Positions 1 to 11,078 of a stretch of DNA of 43,923 nucleotides are shown in pieces. Under the pieces are notes generated by a model. The model was given only the letters and a program-made list of their open reading frames with translations, was not told where the DNA came from and searched no databases. Each line of letters starts with the position of its first letter. Positions within the stretch are counted from its first letter, which is position 1. The position numbers and the translations under genes were made by a program. The stretch is from JBDSTZ01 sp039927975 (lineage in GTDB: Bacteria; Pseudomonadota; Gammaproteobacteria; Burkholderiales; Burkholderiaceae_D), in the NCBI GenBank assembly GCA_039927975.1, contig JBDSTZ010000274.1, forward strand, positions 1-43,923, in the 5' to 3' direction.

Positions 1-21
1 GGCTCGCCCGGCAGTCAGCGA

Positions 22-2997
22 TCAGAAGTTGTACTGCACCGTCGCCTGCACGGTGCGGCCGTCGTAGCTGGCGCGCCGGAACTTCGCCTCCGAGCCCTCG
101 TACTCCTCGTAGAAGGAGTTGGTGAGGTTGAAGGCGTTCATCGCCAGTTTGACTTTCTCGCTCAGCTTGTAGGAAGCCGAGATGTCGAACTGACCGCGCG
201 CGCGCACCGAGCGTGCGCTACCCGAGAAGGTGTTACCGCCCGGAAGAACGTAGCTGTCGCGATGGTTGTACACGCCGCGCACGCCCCACACCGGTGTCTC
301 GTAGTAGAGGATGAAGTTGGCCGAGCGCGGCGACACGTTGTTCAGGGTCGCCGGCGAGCCGTCGACATTGCTGCCCCGGACCCGCGTGAAGGACACGTTG
401 ACGACGCCGCCGAGACCGTTGAACGGCTTGGGCAGGAAGTCGAAGGTCTGCTGGATGGTCAGCTCGGCCCCTTGCACCACCAGTTCGTTGGGCGAATTGA
501 GCGCGCCGTTGACGTCGATCGTGTAAAGGCCGTTGAGGGCGCGGGTGCCGGTCGCGCTGGTGGCCGGCAGATCGGTGACGCAGCGGTCGCCCACCACACT
601 CCAGTTGCCCAGGCCAAGGCCGTAGCCGTCGGCCGGACACAGCACCGAATCGCGGCCCTCGCCGACGATCAAGCCCTTGATTTTTTTCTGATAGGCGGCG
701 AAACCGATCAGCCCGTTCGGCCGATTGTAGTACTCGAGCGAGAAGTCCTGCGAATCGGAGGTGTAAGGCTTGATGCCGCCACGACCGAGTGTCACGGTGT
801 AGCCGCCGGCCAGGGCGTCCTGGCTCACCTGGGTCGAGACCGGCAGGTTGGCGCGCGCGTCAGGCCGCAGGAAGGTGCTGTAGTAGCCGTAACGCACCAC
901 CAGTTTTTTGGTCAGGTCGGCCGCCAGCAGCAGCGACGGCAGGTCGTTGCGGTACTGGGTTTCATGGGTGCTGGTGGCGAACGTCGTGGTGGTGGTTTGC
1001 TTGGTGCCGTTGACGGTGGCGAGGATCGCGCGGTCGAGCGAATCGGTGCGTTGGCTGGTTTCCTCGTGGCGCACGCCGACGTGGCCGCGCACCCGGATGC
1101 CCAGGAACTTCTCGTCGATCTTGGCCATCAGGTAGAAGGCATTGATCTCATTGCGCATGGTGAAGTTGCCGCCAATGTAGCCACCGTCATTAGCGTCGTT
1201 GGTCCAGCCGGAGGCGGTGCGCACATAGTCGCCGGTGATGGTCGGTTGCAGGGTGTTGATCAGCGCCGGAATATTCGCGGTTTGCCAGTTGGACTGGTAG
1301 CCAGGCGCCTTGCCGCCGAAGAAATCGCCGACAAAATTGCCGTTCTGGATGAACGGGCTGGCGGTGGTGATCTTGGTCAGGTCGACCCCGGCCGAGGTCG
1401 AGCGGAACCCGCGCGAAATCGAGGTGTTGCGGTTGAACTGGCCGCCGAACTGGATACTTTCGATCAAGGGCGCGTCGATGAAGCGCTCGAAATCGAGGCG
1501 CATCGAATTGACCTTGTTTTTCTGGTAGTTGTCCGAGCCGGTGATCACCAGACTGTCGCCGGTGGTGCTCACGACTTCCGCGCCGGTGCCCGACCAGGTC
1601 CCGCCCAGATTCGCCTGCGTCAACACCGGCGTGGTCTGGTTGAAATGCTGGTAGTAATCGGCGGCGCTGCTGCCCATCGTCAGGGAGCCGGTGACGCCGT
1701 TGCCGAACGGCGCGTCGGTGGTGATCGGCTTGGAGCGATTGCGCACATCGGTCTGGGATTGATACCAGAGATTGGTCGCCTGTGACAGCGTCATGCCGAC
1801 GTCGACGCGCCAGGTGTCATTGGTGAACGAGCTCTTGAGGGCGACGCCGTTGACCGATTGCTCGAACGGTTCGAGACGGTTCGAGCCGTATGCCAGCGGA
1901 TTGGTGAAGTTGTACTTCATCACATAGTAGCGGCCATCCGTGTGCAGGAAAGGCGCCGCGGTCGGATCGATAATCGTCGTCGAGGGGCGGGTATCGTTGA
2001 TCAGCAGTTGCTGGACGCTGTGATGGTCCTCGCGCTTGGAATCGAGATAGGTGGCGCCGACCCGCCATCCGGGCATGACCTTGTATTCAACGCCGAGCGA
2101 ACCGGTGACCAGCGTGCCATCGTTGTACTTGACCCCCTGGCGGATTTCCGACGGGATCAAGACGCCGCCCTTGGACAGCACGCCCGTGCCGCCGGGCGCG
2201 GACACGCAAGGCGCCGGCACGCCGGCGCACGAGGCGGCGTAATAATCCTTGTAGCGGTTGAGGAAATCCGGCGTGTTTGCCGGATTGAGCGTGGTGAACT
2301 GGTTCGAATAGATCGAGTCGCGGCGGAAGTGTTCGCGTTTGGCGGCGAACACGCCGAACACGCCGAGATCGCCGTTCATGAATTTTTTTGCAAAGCTGCC
2401 CGACAGCTTCGGCGTCTTGTAGTTGCCGAGTTCATCATATTGCTCGGTGAACTTGATCGACGTGCCTTCCTTGCGCGACAGCGCCGGCGCGATCTGCATG
2501 TCGATGTTGCCGCTGATGCCGCCCGACTGTTCGGCGGCGGAGACCGACTTGGTCACCGTGAAGGCGCTGAACATGCTGGTATCGAAAGCGCCGAGGGGCG
2601 GCGCGCCGCCCTGGGTCGGGCTGGCGAAGTCCATGCCGTTGAGGGTCGACTTGGCATACGCGCCGGGCAGGCCACGCAGGTTGACCGAGGAGTTGCGGCT
2701 TTCCTCGTCGCGATTGACCTGGATGCCGGGGATCCGTTGCAGGGCCTCGCCGACGTTCATGTCGGGGAAGGTCTCCAGGCCCTCGGCGGAAATACTGTCG
2801 CTCACGCCGATCGCCTGGCGCTTCATCTGCAGGGCGTCAGCGTAGCTCTTGCGAAAGCCGGTGACGACGACGGTGGCCGGCGCGGTGGCGGTGGCGTCCA
2901 CTTTTTCCGCGACGTCCGCCGCAAGCACGGGAAAGGACCAGGCCAGCAGGTTCGCCGACGCCAGCACGTGTACCAATTTTCTTACTTTGAAACGCAT
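22..2997 (-). CDS. TonB-dependent receptor (outer membrane)
   Basis: Outer-membrane receptor of about 991 residues that would import a ligand using TonB/ExbBD energy; the ligand cannot be read from sequence. A signal peptide ends near FPVLAA, followed by a TonB-box-like stretch ATVVVTG. The plug domain has ETFPDMNVGEALQRIPGIQ and the conserved NLRG motif, then a long beta-barrel ends in a terminal aromatic (VQYNF). This resembles the large receptors common in Xanthomonas, Caulobacter and Massilia that often take up oligosaccharides; no N-terminal STN signalling domain is present. I chose the ATG at 2997, which has GTGGAGA about 9 nt upstream, over the TTG two codons earlier. The gene stands alone here, so no substrate can be inferred from neighbours. 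Confidence 0.92.
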   Translation of the reverse strand: MRFKVRKLVHVLASANLLAWSFPVLAADVAEKVDATATAPATVVVTGFRKSYADALQMKRQAIGVSDSISAEGLETFPDMNVGEALQRIPGIQVNRDEESRNSSVNLRGLPGAYAKSTLNGMDFASPTQGGAPPLGAFDTSMFSAFTVTKSVSAAEQSGGISGNIDMQIAPALSRKEGTSIKFTEQYDELGNYKTPKLSGSFAKKFMNGDLGVFGVFAAKREHFRRDSIYSNQFTTLNPANTPDFLNRYKDYYAASCAGVPAPCVSAPGGTGVLSKGGVLIPSEIRQGVKYNDGTLVTGSLGVEYKVMPGWRVGATYLDSKREDHHSVQQLLINDTRPSTTIIDPTAAPFLHTDGRYYVMKYNFTNPLAYGSNRLEPFEQSVNGVALKSSFTNDTWRVDVGMTLSQATNLWYQSQTDVRNRSKPITTDAPFGNGVTGSLTMGSSAADYYQHFNQTTPVLTQANLGGTWSGTGAEVVSTTGDSLVITGSDNYQKNKVNSMRLDFERFIDAPLIESIQFGGQFNRNTSISRGFRSTSAGVDLTKITTASPFIQNGNFVGDFFGGKAPGYQSNWQTANIPALINTLQPTITGDYVRTASGWTNDANDGGYIGGNFTMRNEINAFYLMAKIDEKFLGIRVRGHVGVRHEETSQRTDSLDRAILATVNGTKQTTTTTFATSTHETQYRNDLPSLLLAADLTKKLVVRYGYYSTFLRPDARANLPVSTQVSQDALAGGYTVTLGRGGIKPYTSDSQDFSLEYYNRPNGLIGFAAYQKKIKGLIVGEGRDSVLCPADGYGLGLGNWSVVGDRCVTDLPATSATGTRALNGLYTIDVNGALNSPNELVVQGAELTIQQTFDFLPKPFNGLGGVVNVSFTRVRGSNVDGSPATLNNVSPRSANFILYYETPVWGVRGVYNHRDSYVLPGGNTFSGSARSVRARGQFDISASYKLSEKVKLAMNAFNLTNSFYEEYEGSEAKFRRASYDGRTVQATVQYNF

Positions 2998-3683
2998 TTC
3001 CAAATCTCCACTTTTCTAGTTATGAGGACGGCGATGCCGGCGGCCCGATGGCCGCTGCCGCATCCCGCCTTGTGCCAGCTCCCGTTCGATCGACAAGGTC
3101 CCCTTACCCGTTTTCCCTGTCGTCAAGCCGCAATGTAGGTCAGTGAAGTGGTAAATACAAATTCAATTTCTGGCGCGTGTTATACCGTTTTGAAGAGGGT
3201 TGGGAGGTATTAGAGAAAGCGAAAGGAAACGTACGCTAAGCGCCAATTGGGCTCGGCGGATCGGGCGGATTGTTAAAACGGAGACGTGGAAAGGCGCTTC
3301 GGCAAGGCGGAAATCAGGAGGGTTGATTGTCGCGCAGTGGCGGTCGCGCGCTGGACTGGCATACCGATCCTTGCACGGCGGGGCGAAGCCGGTGCATTGG
3401 ATTCAGGTATAAGCGGGCAGACATCCTGCACGCCTGCCCGCTTATGCCTGATGCAACAAGGGTGCTGACGGTGGTACGCGCCAGTGCACGCCTTAGCCCG
3501 AAGCTGCGTGAGCTGCTGCTTGCCGACATGCTCGACCGCGCACGGATCAAGGCGCAGCTGCCAGCGCGAACGTCATTATTCCATCGAGGTTCCTCGATCC
3601 GTGTGTACGATGATCGCTTGAATCGAAGGGACGGCAGTCGTTGCGCCGTGCCCGACGCGGCAGATCGCATAATTCGCTGCGGT
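2998..3683. other. Non-coding gap between receptor and ssb terminator
   Basis: About 690 bases hold the promoter region of the receptor gene and one strong inverted repeat (3405-3449). Several open frames of 60-140 codons cross it on both strands. They overlap each other, are Arg/Ser-rich, show no recognisable motif and lack good ribosome sites, so I do not call a gene. Confidence 0.5.
3405..3449. repeat. 16-bp inverted repeat, 13-nt loop
   Basis: Left arm 3405-3420 and right arm 3434-3449 are complementary at 15 of 16 positions (core ATAAGCGGGCAG / CTGCCCGCTTAT). There is no T-run after either arm, so it is not a standard terminator. It could be a REP-like hairpin or an RNA structure. Confidence 0.65.
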
Positions 3684-3722
3684 AAAATAAAAAGCCCGCG
3701 CTCCCAAAGTGGGGCGCGGGCC
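3684..3722 (-). terminator. Rho-independent terminator of ssb
   Basis: Read on the minus strand, arms GCCCGCGC/GCGCGGGC (3694-3701 and 3714-3721) with a pairing inner GGG/CCC form a strong hairpin, followed by TTTTTATTTT. It lies about 30 nt after the ssb stop codon. Confidence 0.85.
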
Positions 3723-3751
3723 TCTACCCACGAAAAAATGAGTTTTTTAAT

Positions 3752-4249
3752 TTAGAACGGAATGTCGTCGTCCATGTCCGAGAAGTTCGGCGCCGGTTTC
3801 GGTGCAGGACGCGCGGCCGGGGCCGGTGGCGCCTGGCGCTGAGGCGCAGGACGGCTAGGCGCGCTGTCGTAGCTGCCGCCGCCGTCGTCCATGCCGGAAT
3901 CACCGCCCATGCCCTGGCGTCCGCCCAGCATTTGCATGTTCTCGGCGATGATGTCGGTCGCGTATTTCTCGACGCCGTCCTTGTCGGTGTACTTGCGGGT
4001 CTGCAGGCGGCCTTCGACGTAGACCGAGGAACCTTTTTTCAGGTATTGGCCGACGATTTCAGCCAAGCGGCCGAAGAAGGAAATGCGGTGCCACTCGGTG
4101 AGCTCTTTTTGCTCGCCGGTGTTGCGGTCTTTCGACTTGTAGGACGTGGCCACGGCGATGTTGGCGATTGCGTCGCCGCTCGGCATGTAGCGGATTTCCG
4201 GGTCACGGCCCAGATTGCCTACGATGATGACCTTGTTGACTGATGCCAT
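3752..4249 (-). CDS. ssb: Single-stranded DNA-binding protein SSB
   Basis: Binds single-stranded DNA during replication, recombination and repair. The 165-residue protein opens MASVNKVIIVGNLGRDPE, typical of proteobacterial SSB. The OB fold (about residues 1-110) contains WHRISFFGRLAEIVGQYLKKG and VEGRLQTRKYTDKDG. A Gly/Pro/Ala-rich disordered linker follows, and the acidic tip DMDDDIPF is the docking peptide for partner proteins. GAGGAG lies about 8 nt before the ATG. It diverges from uvrA around a LexA box (4572-4587), the same arrangement as in E. coli, so SOS control of one or both is likely. A hairpin terminator follows directly. Confidence 0.97.
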   Translation of the reverse strand: MASVNKVIIVGNLGRDPEIRYMPSGDAIANIAVATSYKSKDRNTGEQKELTEWHRISFFGRLAEIVGQYLKKGSSVYVEGRLQTRKYTDKDGVEKYATDIIAENMQMLGGRQGMGGDSGMDDGGGSYDSAPSRPAPQRQAPPAPAARPAPKPAPNFSDMDDDIPF

Positions 4250-4741
4250 GTGTTGCTCCTCTCAGTTTTGTGGGCCCTGGCTCTGCACTTGACTAAGCGC
4301 CAGGGTAGTTGTGTTGCTTTAAGCAAGGCGGGCATTCGCCCGCGCTGCGGTGTTCGTGCTGCGAGTGATCGTGCTGCGGTGTTCGTGTTTGCGACCGTTC
4401 GTACTGCCGGTGTCACCGTGGGCACGGGTGCCCACGCTGCGCGGCCAGCGATGCCGGCGCGCGTGAACACGCCATTATGGCGGGTCTTGGCGGCCTTGGG
4501 AATAAGATAATCACACTCCCGCAGCGCAATATTTCACCCGTGACGGTGCTCCCGGCGCGGCAAATGCTATACTGTATGAATATACAGCACATTACACTCT
4601 GCCGGCGCCCGCGCGTGAACCGGGGCGCGAATTACGAGCGAGAAAAAAACCAGATATAGTAGTGAGTTGTCCCCGATTGGCCCGCTCGACGATCGCATCC
4701 GCGCGCCGGCCTCGCAACTAATTGAAAGCCAGGCAAGATCA
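4250..4741. other. ssb-uvrA divergent regulatory region
   Basis: The gap carries the LexA box at 4572-4587. It also holds three near-tandem copies of a 14-15 base unit (GCTGCGGTGTTCGT-like, 4344-4386), and a perfect 8-bp inverted repeat GTGGGCAC/GTGCCCAC at 4418-4435. The open frames through it look non-coding. Confidence 0.6.
4572..4587. promoter_or_regulatory. LexA (SOS) box for uvrA/ssb
   Basis: CTGTATGAATATACAG matches the LexA consensus CTGT-N8-ACAG exactly, and the flanks (TA before, CA after) also nearly fit the 20-base E. coli form. It sits 155 bases before the uvrA start and 322 before the ssb start, between the divergent genes. Confidence 0.9.
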
Positions 4742-7585
4742 ATGGAAGAAATTCGTATCCGCGGCGCCCGCACGCACAATCTCAAGAATATCAATCTCAA
4801 CCTGCCGCGCAACAAGCTGATCGTGATCACCGGCCTGTCCGGCTCCGGCAAGTCCTCGCTCGCCTTCGACACCCTGTATGCCGAAGGCCAGCGCCGCTAT
4901 GTCGAATCGCTGTCGGCCTATGCGCGCCAGTTCCTGCAGTTGATGGAAAAGCCAGACGTCGATCTGATCGAAGGGCTGTCGCCGGCCATTTCGATCGAGC
5001 AGAAAGCGACTTCGCACAACCCGCGTTCGACGGTCGGCACGGTCACCGAGATTCACGATTATCTGCGTCTGCTGTATGCGCGCGTGGGCACGCCGTATTG
5101 CCCCGATCACGACGAGCATCCGCTGGCCGCGCAGACCGTGTCGCAAATGGTCGACGCCGTGCTGGCAATGCCGGAGTCGACCAAGCTGATGATCCTGGCG
5201 CCGGTGGTGGCCAATCGCAAGGGCGAGCATGTCGACCTGTTCGCCTCGATGCAGGCGCAGGGATTCGTGCGCTTTCGTATCCAGAGCGGCACCGCCGCCG
5301 CGCGGATCTACGAAATCGACGACATGCCGAAGTTGAAGAAAACCGAGAAGCACACCATCGACGTGGTGATCGACCGCGTGAAGGTGAACGGCGAGATCAA
5401 GCAGCGGCTGGCCGAAAGCTTCGAGACCGCGCTGCGCCTGGCCGATGGCCGCGCCGTGGCGCTGGAAATGGACAGCGAAAAGGAACACGTCTTTTCCAAC
5501 AAGTTCGCTTGCAATGTCTGCGGCTATTCGCTGCAGGAACTCGAACCGCGCCTGTTCTCGTTCAATAACCCGATGGGCGCCTGCCCCGAATGCGATGGTC
5601 TCGGCCATATCGAGTTTTTCGATCCGAAGCGGATCGTCGCGTTTCCCAATCTGTCGCTCGCTTCCGGCGCGGTCAAGGGTTGGGACCGGCGCAACCAGTT
5701 CTACTTCCAGATGCTGTCGAACCTGGCCGCGTTCTACGAATTCGATATCGACATGCCGTTCGAGCAGTTGCCCGAATCGGCGCAGAAAGCTGTGTTGTAC
5801 GGCTCGGGCAAGACGACGATTCCATTCACCTATGTGAATGAGCGCGGGCGCGCGGTGATTCGCGAGCACACCTTCGAAGGCGTGATCACGAATCTGTCGC
5901 GGCGTTATCGCGAGACTGATTCGATGGCGGTGAAAGAGGAACTGTCGAAGTTCATCAACGAGAAACGCTGCCCGTCGTGCGAAGGCGCGCGCCTGCGCGT
6001 GGAAGCGCGCTACGTGAAGGTCGGCACGGGCAAGCAGCAGCGGGCGATTTACGAGATCGCCAACAAGCCGCTGCGCCAATGTCTCGAATACTTTGAAAAG
6101 CTCACACTGAAAGGCGCCAAGAAGGATATCGCCGACCGCGTGGTCAAGGAAATCGTCTCGCGCCTGAAATTCCTGAATAACGTCGGCCTCGATTATCTCT
6201 CGCTCGACCGCAGCGCCGATACGCTGTCGGGCGGCGAGGCGCAGCGCATCCGGCTGGCTTCGCAGATTGGCTCCGGCCTGACTGGCGTGATGTATGTGCT
6301 CGATGAACCGTCGATCGGTCTGCATCAGCGCGACAATGATCGCCTGATCGACACGCTCAAGCACCTGCGCGATATCGGCAACAGCGTGCTGGTGGTGGAG
6401 CACGATGAAGACGCGATCCGCACCGCCGATTATGTGGTCGATATGGGACCGGGCGCCGGCGTGCATGGCGGCGAGATTATCGCCGAGGGCACGTTGGAGC
6501 AAATCCTCAAGAACAAGAAGTCGCTGACGGCGAAGTATCTGAATGGCACGCTGAAAATTGCGGTGCCGAAGAAGCGCCATCAGGCCAATCCGGACAAGCA
6601 GCTGGTGATTACCGGCGCGACCGGGAATAACCTGAAGAAGGTCTCGCTCAAGCTGCCGGTCGGGCTAATGACCTGCGTGACGGGGGTGTCGGGTTCGGGC
6701 AAATCGACGCTGGTGAACGACACGCTGTACCCTGCCCTGTCGCGCCATTTGTATGGCTCGCAGACCGAGCCGGCGCCGCACGATGCCATCAGCGGGCTGG
6801 AACACTTCGACAAGGTGATTTCGGTCGACCAGGCGCCGATCGGCCGCACGCCGCGCTCGAATCCGGCGACCTATACCGGTTTGTTCACGCCGATTCGCGA
6901 TCTGTTTGCGACGGTGCCGTCGGCCAAGGAACGCGGATACAGCGCGGGGCGGTTCTCGTTCAACGTCAAGGGCGGACGCTGCGAAGCGTGCCAGGGCGAT
7001 GGCGTGATCAAGGTCGAGATGCACTTTCTGCCGGACGTGTATGTGCCGTGCGATGTGTGCCACGGCAAGCGCTATAACCGCGAGACGCTCGAAGTGCAGT
7101 ACAAGGGCAAGAACATTACCGAAGTGCTGGGTATGACGGTGGAAGAAGCGCACGAATTCTTCAAGCCGGTGCCGGTGATTGCGCGCAAGCTGCAAACGCT
7201 GCTCGATGTGGGGCTTGGGTATATTCGGCTGGGGCAAAGCGCGACCACGCTGTCGGGTGGCGAAGCGCAGCGCGTGAAGCTGTCGCTCGAATTGTCCAAG
7301 CGCGATACCGGGCGCACGCTGTATATCCTCGACGAGCCGACCACCGGTTTGCATTTCCACGATATCGATTTGCTGCTGAAGGTGATTCACCGCCTGCGCG
7401 ACCAGGGCAATACGCTGGTGATCATCGAGCACAATCTGGACGTGATCAAGACGGCCGACTGGCTGGTCGACCTGGGTCCGGAAGGCGGCGCCGGCGGCGG
7501 CAAGATTATCGCGACCGGCACGCCGGAAGAAGTGGCGGCCAATCCGGACAGCGTGACCGGGAAGTATTTGGGCGCGCTGTTGTAA
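4742..7585 (+). CDS. uvrA: Excinuclease ABC subunit UvrA
   Basis: DNA-damage recognition ATPase of nucleotide excision repair, which loads UvrB onto lesions. The 947-residue length is normal. It opens MEEIRIRGARTHNLKNINL, matching the canonical UvrA N-terminus. It has two ABC modules: Walker A GLSGSGKSS near the start and GVSGSGKST in the second half, with signature SGGEAQR and DEPSIGLHQ / DEPTTGLHF segments. Zinc-finger cysteines are visible in CNVC...CPEC and CEAC...CDVC. The frame extends upstream to a TTG at 4667, but those 25 codons are not conserved in the family, so the ATG at 4742 is preferred. A LexA box upstream indicates SOS induction. It converges with the hydrolase gene across 28 bases. 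Confidence 0.97.
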   Translation: MEEIRIRGARTHNLKNINLNLPRNKLIVITGLSGSGKSSLAFDTLYAEGQRRYVESLSAYARQFLQLMEKPDVDLIEGLSPAISIEQKATSHNPRSTVGTVTEIHDYLRLLYARVGTPYCPDHDEHPLAAQTVSQMVDAVLAMPESTKLMILAPVVANRKGEHVDLFASMQAQGFVRFRIQSGTAAARIYEIDDMPKLKKTEKHTIDVVIDRVKVNGEIKQRLAESFETALRLADGRAVALEMDSEKEHVFSNKFACNVCGYSLQELEPRLFSFNNPMGACPECDGLGHIEFFDPKRIVAFPNLSLASGAVKGWDRRNQFYFQMLSNLAAFYEFDIDMPFEQLPESAQKAVLYGSGKTTIPFTYVNERGRAVIREHTFEGVITNLSRRYRETDSMAVKEELSKFINEKRCPSCEGARLRVEARYVKVGTGKQQRAIYEIANKPLRQCLEYFEKLTLKGAKKDIADRVVKEIVSRLKFLNNVGLDYLSLDRSADTLSGGEAQRIRLASQIGSGLTGVMYVLDEPSIGLHQRDNDRLIDTLKHLRDIGNSVLVVEHDEDAIRTADYVVDMGPGAGVHGGEIIAEGTLEQILKNKKSLTAKYLNGTLKIAVPKKRHQANPDKQLVITGATGNNLKKVSLKLPVGLMTCVTGVSGSGKSTLVNDTLYPALSRHLYGSQTEPAPHDAISGLEHFDKVISVDQAPIGRTPRSNPATYTGLFTPIRDLFATVPSAKERGYSAGRFSFNVKGGRCEACQGDGVIKVEMHFLPDVYVPCDVCHGKRYNRETLEVQYKGKNITEVLGMTVEEAHEFFKPVPVIARKLQTLLDVGLGYIRLGQSATTLSGGEAQRVKLSLELSKRDTGRTLYILDEPTTGLHFHDIDLLLKVIHRLRDQGNTLVIIEHNLDVIKTADWLVDLGPEGGAGGGKIIATGTPEEVAANPDSVTGKYLGALL

Positions 7586-7613
7586 TTCCGGTTTTTTAAG
7601 ACCCACACGGTGA

Positions 7614-8729
7614 TTAGCTGTGCGGGCGCCCTTCCGCCTGTCGTGCTTCCTCGTGAACCGCACGGGTATGCATTACTTCATCATCGGCGTGCCCGACACT
7701 GGCGAACCAGGCAAAGATCTGCGGCCAGATGTGCAGAAACGCGTTATCGCCCACCAGCGGTCCGACATGCTGCAAGGCGACTCCGACATCGCCGGGGTAG
7801 GCGAGCATCTGCTTGTCCTCGCTGCCAACGGCCGCATAAAACGCTTCCGCCGAGGCGCGCGGATTGATCGTGCTCGCCGGCTCGAATACGCTCACCAGCG
7901 GCGCCGTGATGTCGCCGGCGCCCAGCGCCTTTCCGCCAATGTCCAATTCACCGCGCATGAAGCGATTGTGCCGGTACAGCTCATTGATCACATCGTCGAA
8001 TAACTTGCGTGCCATCGGCTGTTCGTCCATCGTCCAGCGGGCCACGCGGTAATGCGTGGTGATGTGTTCACGCGACCCCATGCTCGCCACATAATCGGCG
8101 TAGCGGTTCAGGAAGTAGGTTTGCGGGGAACTGTGCGCACTGAGCATACTGAGCAAGGAGCCGGGCACTGTTCCGGAGGCCGACAGCGGCTGGTCGTGCT
8201 CGGCGGCATCGCGCAAGCCCTTGTCGCGGCCGTCGAAGTCGAGCGGCGCATCGATCAGCGCCAGGGCTGCGACCCGATCGGGCCGATAGGCGCTGAAAAT
8301 GGCGGCGAAGATGCCGCCCAGCGAATGCCCGGTGAGGAATACTTGATCGTGTGAGGTGTGCGCGGCAATCAGGTCGCAGCAATCGTATAGCATGCTGCCG
8401 GCGTAGTCGGCCAGGCCGAGCGCGCAGGTTTCGGCGGTAGGTTCGATCCACTCGACCATGAATACGCTGAGCCCTTCGTCGAGGGCATGACGAACCACGC
8501 TGCGTTCGGGCGAAATGTCCCAGATGTAAGGCTGCTTGATGGGCGCCGGCACGATGAGCAGCGGCGCCTTGTCCGCCGCGCCGATACCGTAGCAGCGAAC
8601 ACGCATGCCGGGCCGGGTCGCGATGACCTCGAACGGACTGGTACGTGGCCCCAGCCCGAACCGGTCGAGCGTGTTGCCCTGGAAGCGACGCACCTGATCG
8701 AGGTGCTCAAACCAATGTGGCGAATGCAT
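7614..8729 (-). CDS. PhaC-like alpha/beta-fold hydrolase
   Basis: The 371-residue alpha/beta hydrolase is related to polyhydroxyalkanoate synthases. The stretch PYIWDISPERSVVRHALDEG followed by FMVEWIEP resembles the PhaC segment before its nucleophile. Here the nucleophile elbow is GHSLGG (Ser136) rather than the synthase GxCxG, which argues for an esterase/depolymerase-like enzyme rather than a synthase. The catalytic histidine is probably in LQHVGP (His321). At the place where PhaC relatives carry the acidic residue (D-x-I-x-P), this protein reads STINP, so the acid may be lost or supplied elsewhere. The start was set at the ATG at 8729, preceded by GGGGAGG; the frame opens 24 codons earlier. 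Cytoplasmic; the substrate is unknown. Confidence 0.82.
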   Translation of the reverse strand: MHSPHWFEHLDQVRRFQGNTLDRFGLGPRTSPFEVIATRPGMRVRCYGIGAADKAPLLIVPAPIKQPYIWDISPERSVVRHALDEGLSVFMVEWIEPTAETCALGLADYAGSMLYDCCDLIAAHTSHDQVFLTGHSLGGIFAAIFSAYRPDRVAALALIDAPLDFDGRDKGLRDAAEHDQPLSASGTVPGSLLSMLSAHSSPQTYFLNRYADYVASMGSREHITTHYRVARWTMDEQPMARKLFDDVINELYRHNRFMRGELDIGGKALGAGDITAPLVSVFEPASTINPRASAEAFYAAVGSEDKQMLAYPGDVGVALQHVGPLVGDNAFLHIWPQIFAWFASVGHADDEVMHTRAVHEEARQAEGRPHS

Positions 8730-8821
8730 TGCGTATTCCTCCCCGCGCTCAGCATAGCCCAGCCTGGAGATCGGAAGCGCCCGATAAGGGCATGCCGGCA
8801 ATGCGTGAAGGCGCGCAATGT

Positions 8822-8849
8822 AAAAACGGCGCGTGAGACACGCGCCGTT
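8822..8849 (-). terminator. Rho-independent terminator of pckG
   Basis: A perfect 10-bp stem AACGGCGCGT/ACGCGCCGTT with a 5-base loop. On the minus strand it is followed by TTTTTA, about 24 nt beyond the pckG stop. Confidence 0.9.
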
Positions 8850-8872
8850 CTTATCAATCGCCAGCCGGTGGT

Positions 8873-10738
<1,866 letters not shown>

Positions 10739-11078
10739 AAAACCTCCAATGCCAATAAGAAAACTTTTTGTCCCGGCACGGCAGGATCGTCGTCAGCTGT
10801 TCAGCTTGCGCTCAAGAATCCGATCTAGAAAAATAAGATGGTTCGGCGGTACGGCGGTCATGTCGACAACCTTGATTGACGACAAGGTTGGTGGACGTAA
10901 TGCAAGAATTTGACGGTGTCAAAATCAAAAATCAGGCGACGATTGTACACCCGCCAATCAGCATTTTGATCGATTGGACCACAAAAATGTAGCAATTTAA
11001 GTTGACTAATGTAGTGGGCTATTCACGCCAAAAGCCAATTACGTTATTCCTTTACGAACCTTTATTAACTGTCTGACA
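10739..11078. other. Divergent promoter region pckG / dehydrogenase
   Basis: No coding signal. It contains an inverted repeat CAACCTTG/CAAGGTTG (10867-10874 and 10883-10890) with an 8-nt spacer that could be an operator for pckG; the binding protein is unknown. The part nearer the dehydrogenase is A+T-rich, as expected for a promoter. Confidence 0.4.

Noticed and set aside
1858..3138. 426-codon plus-strand frame opposite the TonB receptor
   Set aside because: Arg/Gly/Ala-rich shadow of the receptor gene with no motif; the receptor has clear domains.
3327..3755. 142-codon plus-strand frame before ssb
   Set aside because: Crosses the ssb terminator and the inverted repeat, Arg/Ser-rich, no ribosome site.
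4667..4741. N-terminal extension of UvrA from a TTG
   Set aside because: 25 extra residues not seen in UvrA; the conserved start is at 4742.
4739..6580. 613-codon frame antisense to uvrA
   Set aside because: His/Arg-rich antisense shadow of a strongly conserved gene.
7586..7613. Bidirectional terminator between uvrA and the hydrolase gene
   Set aside because: A weak stem with no T-run after it in either direction.
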